From Candidatus Neomicrothrix sp. UBA6944 (lineage in GTDB: Bacteria > Actinomycetota > Acidimicrobiia > Acidimicrobiales > Poriferisodalaceae), in NCBI GenBank assembly GCA_002448715.1, contig DJZU01000026.1:2284-14697 (forward strand): a stretch of DNA of 12,414 nucleotides, in the 5' to 3' direction. The notes beneath the pieces were generated by a model, which saw only the letters and a program-made list of their open reading frames with translations, had not been told where the DNA came from and made no database searches. The translations under genes and the position numbers were made by a program. Each line of letters opens with the position of its first letter. The stretch's first letter is position 1. Shown here in pieces: positions 1 through 5,333 of this stretch.

Positions 1-574
1 TGTACCAAGTCACAGCCCATACAAAAGCTGCGAAATCCCAAAAGAAGACCGCCGCACCCAGGGATGTACTTCCCCGCTGCCCGACGCTTCCTCCCAAGGA
101 TCGCAAGCCCATTAAACCTATATAGAGGAGGCCCATTACAACAATTGCTAAAGCAAGTCCGGTCGTGGCAAACGCCAGATTCTGATATTCGCCTGAACCA
201 ATTTCTAGCTCCATGCGGTTCATGCTGTACATGACCATGTTGATAAAGCCGAGGCCAAGAACAATGGTGGTTGCAATAGCTGTCCACGCATGAGCGGTAT
301 CTCGCCGCCTGCTTGCCCATAATGCCCAGTGTGCGGTCACAAGTGATGCCACGAGAGTTAGCAGGGCATAATCAAATTGCGGATTCGGCACTGCTAGACC
401 ATCAAGCCAATCGTGACCAGGGTGTGGTCCCGAAGCGTGACGTCTGGCCATATAAAAGCCCAGCGCTCCAGCCATCATCATTGCGCATACCGCACTAGCA
501 AAGCCTGTTGCGACTAGTTGAGTCCGAGGCCTTTGGGGGCGGCCAGAGGCAAGCGTTGGCGTAGTGTCCGACAT
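1..574 (-). CDS. Cytochrome c oxidase subunit III-like membrane protein (partial, degenerate)
   Basis: The visible 191 residues start at an ATG that shares one base (TGATG) with the stop of the subunit I-like gene, which suggests translational coupling. The 3' end runs off the window. Several hydrophobic segments are visible, at roughly residues 21-42, 68-88, 96-116, 134-157 and 172-191. Family marks are HWALWASRR (82-90), matching the conserved HWAL segment of subunit III, and FFWDFAAFVWAVTWY (177-191), matching the C-terminal YWHFVDVVW segment. Where canonical subunit III has YEY (helix III glutamate), TGFHGLHV and WHFVD, this protein has MYSMN, TGLALAIV and WDFAA, so the signature Glu and His residues are absent. 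Canonical subunit III supports proton uptake and stability of subunit I. Here the role is unknown, presumably as partner of the equally degenerate subunit I-like protein. Family placement is fairly sure; function is not. Confidence 0.8.
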   Translation of the reverse strand, partial: MSDTTPTLASGRPQRPRTQLVATGFASAVCAMMMAGALGFYMARRHASGPHPGHDWLDGLAVPNPQFDYALLTLVASLVTAHWALWASRRRDTAHAWTAIATTIVLGLGFINMVMYSMNRMELEIGSGEYQNLAFATTGLALAIVVMGLLYIGLMGLRSLGGSVGQRGSTSLGAAVFFWDFAAFVWAVTWY

Positions 575-2253
575 CAGACGTTTGCCTCCTCAGTTTCTTC
601 CTGTGCGTCGAGTAGCGGTGTGCCTGATGTCAACATGGGCAACTCAGCAGTCTCGCCCATTGGTGGGGGCGAAGGCAGTAACCACTCCGGAGATTGAGCG
701 GACCAAGGATCTTCAATCGCTTCGGGGCCCTTCTTCAAACAAATCGAAATGAACAAATTGAGTATGAGCAACGCTGCCCCAGCGAGCAGAAGTGCTACGC
801 CCGCGGCACCCAGAGCGCTTAGACCTTCAGCCCCGGTGTCGTCTACCCAGTTGGAATACAGAGAAGTTGCATTTGGGTCGGCATATACGAAGTCAGGTTG
901 CTCTGTCACCAAGCCTGACAATGCTGGGCCAACGAAAGCTAAGAGGGCGCCGGCTCCAATGACGAGAAAATTCAGCAGGCCCAGCAACTCGTTAAGTTGG
1001 CGACCCCAGATCTTTGGAGCCCACCAATGGATCGCCGCTAGTAGGCCAAGAAGTCCTGCTCCGTAGATCAACACCGATTGTTGGCCAGTTACCCAAGTGG
1101 TCATCCGTAGCTGGGGGTTTCCATCATTTCCACGACCGGCGATTTCGAGCCAATCAGCCGCTGCTCCGATTAACCCAACTAGAGCGCCAACGAGCACAAG
1201 TTTGCCCGCGGCAAAGGCCGCTATGAGCGAAGTACTTATTTTGGGCAATTTGCGGTTCTGGATAACAGCCAGACCTAATAAACCAAGTAATCCGGCTGTG
1301 CCTAGCAATGCTCCGGCATAGAGCCCTACTAATACAACCCCCTCAAAGCCGTCAATAATGTCGGCCCCTTCTCCTGTGATTGCAAAGTTGGTCCATGCTC
1401 CAAACCCAAAAAGGCCGACCAAGCCGATAGCGAAGTACATGGCGATTGGTTCGAAAACCCGCCTTTTGGCTGCAGCTAAAACGATTTCTGCGGCTACTCC
1501 GAGTACTGGGACGACGTAGATGAATAACTGGGGTGTCCTATGAATCCAGTCGATTCGCTCCCAAATTCCATAGTTGCCGAGTAAGAACACTCTTCCGTAA
1601 CGGTGGTCAATGTAAAGGATCGCTATCTGGCCAAGTAGAACCGGCAAACTGACCACGAGCATAGAAGCGGCAACCAGAGCCGACCATGTGAACGGCGGCG
1701 TTTCATCCATATAAAGGCCTGGGGATCTCATAGTCATCACAGTTGTTGCGACCGTGATCGAGCCGAGAAGCAACGCTATAACCAGACCAGTTAGCGCCAG
1801 TAGGTGAAGGTCAACCCCATTGGCCCATCCGCCGTAGGGGCCACCGTTACCTAGGTAAGCCCCGATGAGAACAACAGCGGAAATCTTCCAAACCCAAAAG
1901 GATGCTGTGGCTGCCCTCGGGAAAGCCAAGTTTGAGGCGCCTATTTGAAGTGGCACTAGGTACATAGCCAAACCGAGGAACGCCGGCATTAAGAACAGCA
2001 GAACGAGAGTTTCTCTCGACAATGCGAAACTTTGAGCGAAGCTGTCAGCGTCGAGGCTCACAAATTTGCTTGCCGACGTTAGATCCAACCGAACGAGCAG
2101 ATCGAGAACGGCACCCAAAATGAGAAATCCGAGCGCGCTGACAATGAAAAGTCGGCCGGTTCGTTTGTGATCAGCAGTCGTCAACCAGCCAAATGGCGTC
2201 GGGTCTTCCACGGGCACACCGGGAGAAGTTGAAGCGGTTGTGTTTTCGCTCAT
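574..2253 (-). CDS. Degenerate cytochrome c oxidase subunit I-like protein lacking all metal ligands
   Basis: This 559-residue multi-pass membrane protein follows the heme-copper oxidase subunit I pattern. It has the DHK start of helix I (28-30), YLVPLQIGASNLAFPRA (98-114), SLPVL before helix VI (202-206) and AIHWWAPKIWG (407-417). Against bovine COX1, however, the heme a ligands H61 and H378 become S79 and Q392, and the heme a3 ligand H376 becomes G390. The CuB ligands H240, H290 and H291 become T240, N289 and F290, and the cross-linked Y244 becomes F244. The MPRR propionate-binding arginines and the K-channel lysine are also not found. The C-terminal 50 residues form a proline-rich, acidic tail. 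The start ATG has an AGGA Shine-Dalgarno about 7 bases upstream. The gene lies between ctaB and a subunit III-like gene. It cannot bind heme a/a3/CuB in the known way, so it is probably a pseudoenzyme with a structural, assembly or sensing role (inference). Automated annotation would likely call it an oxidase. Confidence 0.9.
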   Translation of the reverse strand: MSENTTASTSPGVPVEDPTPFGWLTTADHKRTGRLFIVSALGFLILGAVLDLLVRLDLTSASKFVSLDADSFAQSFALSRETLVLLFLMPAFLGLAMYLVPLQIGASNLAFPRAATASFWVWKISAVVLIGAYLGNGGPYGGWANGVDLHLLALTGLVIALLLGSITVATTVMTMRSPGLYMDETPPFTWSALVAASMLVVSLPVLLGQIAILYIDHRYGRVFLLGNYGIWERIDWIHRTPQLFIYVVPVLGVAAEIVLAAAKRRVFEPIAMYFAIGLVGLFGFGAWTNFAITGEGADIIDGFEGVVLVGLYAGALLGTAGLLGLLGLAVIQNRKLPKISTSLIAAFAAGKLVLVGALVGLIGAAADWLEIAGRGNDGNPQLRMTTWVTGQQSVLIYGAGLLGLLAAIHWWAPKIWGRQLNELLGLLNFLVIGAGALLAFVGPALSGLVTEQPDFVYADPNATSLYSNWVDDTGAEGLSALGAAGVALLLAGAALLILNLFISICLKKGPEAIEDPWSAQSPEWLLPSPPPMGETAELPMLTSGTPLLDAQEETEEANV

Positions 2254-2441
2254 CGTGTCCTGCTGATTGCTGCCTCGATAAATAACGGTTCGCGTCTACC
2301 CGAAGGTTGACTGTGCTTTAGAGCGCGGTCGAAACCGCGCAGGTGCTGAAGGTGCACTTTACTCACCAGCTTGCCAGTCGTGTAACTCCAAAGCTGTGTT
2401 CTCTTATGGTCTTTTCGGCGCGGGATTCGATGAGACGTCAT
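2250..2441 (-). CDS. Possible 63-residue basic protein, unrecognised
   Basis: This ORF exactly fills the gap between ctaB and the subunit I-like gene. Its ATG shares one base with the ctaB stop (TGATG), and its TGA overlaps the next ATG by four bases (ATGA). The product would be small, very basic (many Arg, Lys and His) and without a membrane segment, signal peptide, CxxC or CuA motif, so it is not a relic of subunit II. No family is recognised. Only a weak GGGACGA-like ribosome site precedes the ATG, and a strong hairpin lies inside the frame. The paired overlaps argue for coding. The odd composition and the separate Shine-Dalgarno of the next gene argue for a chance ORF in a spacer. Confidence 0.3.
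   Translation of the reverse strand: MTSHRIPRRKDHKRTQLWSYTTGKLVSKVHLQHLRGFDRALKHSQPSGRREPLFIEAAISRTR
2323..2340 (-). promoter_or_regulatory. Perfect 7-bp hairpin with UUCG loop between ctaB and the subunit I-like gene
   Basis: On the minus-strand transcript the sequence GCGCGGT-TTCG-ACCGCGC forms a perfect GC-rich stem with a UUCG tetraloop. No run of T follows, so it is not a standard intrinsic terminator. It may be an RNA processing, stability or attenuation element that lets ctaB and the oxidase-like genes be expressed at different levels (inference). Confidence 0.45.
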
Positions 2442-3358
2442 CAGCTTGTCGTCCCATATGTCAGCACGTCGATAGCCACGGCAATAAACAGCGCCCCCAG
2501 GTAGACGATTGAGTACACAAAGACTTTCATTGCTTGCGCCGAAGTCGGTTTACGAAGCAACCCAAGAGTACGCCACAAGAACACCAATCCACCTATTAGC
2601 GCGACCGATAAATACACAAAACTCATGTCTGCTAGAACGTGGAACCAAATCGATAATCCGAAGACCACAATCGTATAAAGCACCATTCTTATTGCTGTTG
2701 ATCTAATGCTGGTAACGACAGGAAGCATGGGGACAGAAGCTGCCTCATAATCGTCGGCGTATTTAATCGCTAATGCCCAGAAGTGTGGGGGGGTCCAAAA
2801 AAAGACGATCGCAAACAAAATAATCGGGTTAAGGCTGAGTGACCCAGTCACAGCTGCCCAGCCGATTAGTGCCGGGGCAGCGCCGGCAGCGCCTCCGATG
2901 ACGATGTTCTGCCTGGAGGTCCTCTTTAACCAAAGCGAGTAGATAAATACGTAGAAAAGGCATGCGCCGAGGGCGAGAACTGCTGAAAGCCAATTCACGA
3001 ATAGGTAAAAGAGAACAAAGGCCGCCACTTCAAGTGCGACTCCAAAGACAAGTGCTGACCGGGGGGTGACGGTGCCAGTTACTAATGGTCGACCTTGGGT
3101 TCGTTCCATCAGGCGATCTATATCTCGATCGATGTACATGTTGAAGGTGTTGGCACCTCCCGCTGCTAGCGCACCGCCGCTGATGGTGAGCAACACTAGG
3201 GACAGACTTGGCATACCACCATGGGCGAGGATCATGGACGGCACAGTCGTTATTAACAACAACTCAATTATTCGCGGCTTGGTGAGCATCACGAAGGCGT
3301 TTACCGTCGCCAAAGTTCCTCCGCCATTACTTTCGATGGCTGTCGTGCTGTACTCCAT
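2441..3358 (-). CDS. ctaB: Protoheme IX farnesyltransferase (heme O synthase)
   Basis: This 305-residue integral membrane prenyltransferase of the UbiA/CtaB (COX10) family adds a farnesyl group from farnesyl diphosphate to protoheme, making heme O, the precursor of heme A. The first aspartate-rich motif is NMYIDRDIDRLMERTQGRP at about 73-91, with N73, D77 and D81 placed as NxxxDxxxD. The second conserved stretch is TPPHFWALAIKYADDYEAA (189-207), followed by VPMLPVV. Several hydrophobic helices fill the rest, and the length is normal. The ATG at the 5' end has no clear Shine-Dalgarno, so it may be leaderless. The N-terminal 20 residues are poorly constrained. The gene is divergent from ctaA, which performs the next step, and is followed by the degenerate oxidase genes. 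Confidence 0.95.
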   Translation of the reverse strand: MEYSTTAIESNGGGTLATVNAFVMLTKPRIIELLLITTVPSMILAHGGMPSLSLVLLTISGGALAAGGANTFNMYIDRDIDRLMERTQGRPLVTGTVTPRSALVFGVALEVAAFVLFYLFVNWLSAVLALGACLFYVFIYSLWLKRTSRQNIVIGGAAGAAPALIGWAAVTGSLSLNPIILFAIVFFWTPPHFWALAIKYADDYEAASVPMLPVVTSIRSTAIRMVLYTIVVFGLSIWFHVLADMSFVYLSVALIGGLVFLWRTLGLLRKPTSAQAMKVFVYSIVYLGALFIAVAIDVLTYGTTS

Positions 3359-3366
3359 CGTGCGCC

Positions 3367-3372
3367 ACGATA
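3367..3372 (-). promoter_or_regulatory. Candidate -10 element for leaderless ctaB
   Basis: TATCGT on the minus strand fits the actinobacterial TANNNT -10 pattern and ends 8 bases before the ctaB ATG, as expected for a leaderless transcript. No clear -35 box was found, and no Shine-Dalgarno precedes the ATG. This is inferred from spacing only. Confidence 0.3.
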
Positions 3373-3435
3373 CGTCCCCAAACGCTCAGTGACCCAACTA
3401 GATGAGGTGATTCGCGCAGAATGTTGTTTAAGTCC

Positions 3436-3441
3436 TAGGTT
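3436..3441 (+). promoter_or_regulatory. Candidate -10 element for leaderless ctaA
   Basis: TAGGTT fits TANNNT and is separated by seven bases from the GTG at 3449, the classic geometry for transcription starting on the first base of the start codon. No good Shine-Dalgarno precedes that GTG, which supports a leaderless start. No convincing -35 box was found. Confidence 0.4.
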
Positions 3442-3448
3442 CAGTACT

Positions 3449-4336
3449 GTGAGAATCGTCACTTTGAACCCTCTTCAATACCATTGGCTGACTCGATGTG
3501 CCTTATGGCTTCTGTCCGCGATAGTGGTATCGGGCGCCGCTGTGAGACTTACGGGCAGTGGATTGGGTTGCAGCGATTGGCCAAATTGTGAACCAGGTCA
3601 ACTGGTCCCTGAAGCGGACTTTCACGCTTGGGTGGAATTTGGTAACCGGTTGGTTACTGGCCTCGTGTCGCTGGCGGTGGTCTTGGCGGTTCTGGGTTCG
3701 TTGAGGCGGGTACCGCCCGCTCGAGCCCTCACGAATTGGTCATGGGGATTGGTCATTGGTGTCGCGGCACAAATCGGGCTCGGCGCAATAACTGTTCTCA
3801 CTCACCTGTCGCCTCCAATTGTTATGGGTCATTTCTTGTTGTCAATGGTTCTTATTTGGAACTCGGTTGTACTTGAAGATCTTGCCCGACCAAATCGACC
3901 ATCCGTCGGGAGAATATTGGTTAGTCCTTCGTTGAGACATCACTCCTACCTGGTCGTGTTCATAACTGTGCTGGTAATAGTTACAGGCACATTTGTAACT
4001 GCGACCGGTCCTCATGGAGGGGACGAAAACGTCGCGCGTTTAGGATTTTCGTTTCCGAGTGTCGCGAGAATCCATGGATGCGCAGTAGTGGCGCTATTGG
4101 CCGCATCAATATTGTTGAGGTTGAGACTGCGCAGCGATACCAAAACCCACTTTTTGCATCGGGTAAATATTTTCTTATTGGTAGCACTTGGGCAAGCTGT
4201 GATTGGTTACGTGCAGTACTTCACAAAGTTGCCAATTGTGTTGGTTGCTTTTCACATTGCAGGAGCGACCGTTCTTTGGGTGATGGCTATCCGACTGCTA
4301 CTAGTGTCTAACTCTCGAACGCTTAAGGCGGGGTGA
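3449..4336 (+). CDS. ctaA: Heme A synthase (COX15/CtaA family)
   Basis: This multi-helix membrane protein of 295 residues oxidises the C8 methyl of heme O to the formyl group of heme A. It has the loop cysteine pair GSGLGCSDWPNC (C41, C47) and the actinobacterial variant EFGNR (63-67), where other families have a heme histidine. Further marks are TVLTHLSPPIVMGHFLLS (H128), TGTFVTATGPHGGDENVARL with RIHG (H209), and IGYVQYFTKLP followed by FHIAGA (H269). An in-frame GTG at 3389 would add 20 residues. I prefer 3449 because the extra residues look unlike the family and a -10 box sits seven bases before this GTG. It is head-to-head with ctaB and one base before clpS. Confidence 0.93.
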   Translation: MRIVTLNPLQYHWLTRCALWLLSAIVVSGAAVRLTGSGLGCSDWPNCEPGQLVPEADFHAWVEFGNRLVTGLVSLAVVLAVLGSLRRVPPARALTNWSWGLVIGVAAQIGLGAITVLTHLSPPIVMGHFLLSMVLIWNSVVLEDLARPNRPSVGRILVSPSLRHHSYLVVFITVLVIVTGTFVTATGPHGGDENVARLGFSFPSVARIHGCAVVALLAASILLRLRLRSDTKTHFLHRVNIFLLVALGQAVIGYVQYFTKLPIVLVAFHIAGATVLWVMAIRLLLVSNSRTLKAG

Positions 4337-4337
4337 C

Positions 4338-4676
4338 GTGTCTCATTTCTTCCTCTCTGTGACTTTGAGTGGAAGCGGAGCAGAAGTCGAAAGTTCTCCA
4401 GTGCTTACTGGAGAGGAAATCCCAGATTCCGTCACCGACGAAGACGTTCCATGGGTGGTGTTGGTATGGAACGACCCTATAAACCTGATGAGTTATGTGG
4501 TGTTTGTGCTTCAAAAACTTTTTGGGTACAGCACTGAAAAGGCCACGCAGTTGATGCTTGATGTGCACGAGAAAGGTCGCGCTGTTGTGTCTAATGGCAC
4601 CAGGGAAAAAGCTGAGTTAGATGTCTTTCGGCTTCATGAGTACGGGTTGTGGGCGACAATGCAGAAGGACTCATAG
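4338..4676 (+). CDS. clpS: ATP-dependent Clp protease adaptor ClpS
   Basis: This cytosolic adaptor of 112 residues recognises N-end-rule substrates and delivers them to ClpC/ClpA–ClpP. The core begins at PWVVLVWNDPINLMSYVV, where N45 and D46 correspond to the residues that bind the substrate N-terminus. It continues through LQKLFGYSTEKATQLMLDVH, with H77 matching the third binding residue, then EKGRAVV, and ends with the actinobacterial RLHEYGLWATMQ. The first 37 residues are the usual variable extension that enters the Clp chaperone. The start is a GTG one base after the ctaA stop, preceded by a G-rich site (GGCGGGG). The DUF2017 gene follows with a one-base gap, a common actinobacterial arrangement. 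Confidence 0.95.
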   Translation: MSHFFLSVTLSGSGAEVESSPVLTGEEIPDSVTDEDVPWVVLVWNDPINLMSYVVFVLQKLFGYSTEKATQLMLDVHEKGRAVVSNGTREKAELDVFRLHEYGLWATMQKDS

Positions 4677-4677
4677 C

Positions 4678-5160
4678 GTGAACTTTGGCCGGCGCTTTCG
4701 TAGCAACCGAAACGGTTTTGTTGAAATAAAGATCGCCGATGAAGAGCGGCGATTGATCGCTGAACTCATTGAACAATTGCGAGAATTAGTTCTTTCTACT
4801 TCGACCGAAGGATCAGTCGATCCTTCCATCCGTCGTCTTTACCCGACGGCCTATGTTGAAGATGTCGAACAGGAGTTGAAGTATCAACGTTTGATGCGTG
4901 ATCAATTGTTGGAGCGGAGGCTCGCCCATCTGGATGTCGTGGAGTCAACCCTCCAGGATGAGGAATTGAGCCCTGAGACTTTGATCGCCTGGATTACGAG
5001 CATCAACGATTTACGCCTTGTTCTTGGCACTCATCTAGATGTCAGCGAGGAGGAGGAACCAACTTTTGTAAGTGAAAACGACCCGGAACAACAGCAAAGA
5101 GCGATCTATCACTATTTGAGTCATTTGTTAGGTGAACTTGTTGATGTGGCAAACAACTAG
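4678..5160 (+). CDS. DUF2017 family protein, ClpS neighbour
   Basis: This soluble, acidic, mostly helical protein of 160 residues has unknown biochemical role. Family marks are DPSIRRLYPTAY, the helical stretch around residues 60-90, and AWITSINDLRLVLGTHLDV (about 103-121), followed by an acidic linker and a C-terminal YHYLSHLLGELVDV. The frame stays open upstream to 4621 inside clpS. I start it at the GTG one base after the clpS stop because AGAAGGA lies about 8 bases before it. DUF2017 genes commonly follow clpS in actinobacteria, so a link to ClpS-dependent proteolysis is plausible but inferred. A perfect 8-bp inverted repeat lies inside the gene. Confidence 0.88.
   Translation: MNFGRRFRSNRNGFVEIKIADEERRLIAELIEQLRELVLSTSTEGSVDPSIRRLYPTAYVEDVEQELKYQRLMRDQLLERRLAHLDVVESTLQDEELSPETLIAWITSINDLRLVLGTHLDVSEEEEPTFVSENDPEQQQRAIYHYLSHLLGELVDVANN
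4807..4826 (+). repeat. Perfect 8-bp inverted repeat with 4-base loop inside DUF2017
   Basis: GAAGGATC and GATCCTTC flank AGTC, giving an uninterrupted 8-bp stem with a tetraloop. It encodes EGSVDPS, the variable residues just before the conserved LYP motif. It may be chance or an mRNA structure. No T-run follows. Confidence 0.5.
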
Positions 5161-5203
5161 AACCTCGATTTACAGGATCGGTGGTTTCCTGACGCATCGG
5201 GCC

Positions 5204-5209
5204 TAGTCT
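5204..5209 (+). promoter_or_regulatory. Candidate -10 element of tRNA-Glu
   Basis: TAGTCT fits TANNNT and would place the transcription start a few bases before the mature tRNA 5' end at 5220. No good -35 box was found at 16-18 bases, so support is weak. Read-through from the DUF2017 gene is an alternative. Confidence 0.25.
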
Positions 5210-5219
5210 GGGCCTGCTA

Positions 5220-5295
5220 GCCCCCATCGTCTAGCGGCCTAGGACACTGGCCTTTCACGCCAGCAGCACGGGTTCGAATCCCGTTGGGGGTGCCA
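5220..5295 (+). tRNA. tRNA-Glu (anticodon UUC)
   Basis: The acceptor arm GCCCCCA pairs with TGGGGGT (closing G-U pair), followed by discriminator G and an encoded CCA end. The anticodon stem CTGGC/GCCAG encloses the loop CTTTCAC, so the anticodon is TTC and glutamate codons GAA/GAG are read. The T arm ACGGG-TTCGAAT-CCCGT is canonical, and the D arm contains TAGCGGCCTAGGA. The length is 76 bases with CCA. Glutamyl-tRNA(Glu) also feeds C5-pathway heme synthesis in many bacteria, but nothing here shows a special link to the heme genes. Confidence 0.97.
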
Positions 5296-5333
5296 CAGTT
5301 TTCTTTAAAGGGCAACGGACGTTACTAATTCGT

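Noticed and set aside
749..1321. Plus-strand open frames of 70-105 codons opposite the subunit I-like gene
   Set aside because: They are antisense shadows with no family resemblance and overlap a clearly coding minus-strand frame.
2250..2441. Remnant of cytochrome oxidase subunit II in the ctaB–subunit I gap
   Set aside because: The 63 residues lack the CuA cysteine/histidine motif and any membrane helix.
3389..3448. Twenty-residue N-terminal extension of CtaA from an upstream GTG
   Set aside because: The added residues are unlike the family start, no ribosome site precedes that GTG, and a well-spaced -10 box lies inside the extension.
4621..4677. Longer DUF2017 start inside clpS
   Set aside because: The extra residues overlap the conserved clpS end. 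The GTG one base after the clpS stop has an AGAAGGA site and gives the normal family N-terminus.
5296..5333. Terminator between tRNA-Glu and the convergent kinase gene
   Set aside because: A T-rich stretch is present right after CCA, but no stable stem other than the tRNA itself precedes it on either strand.
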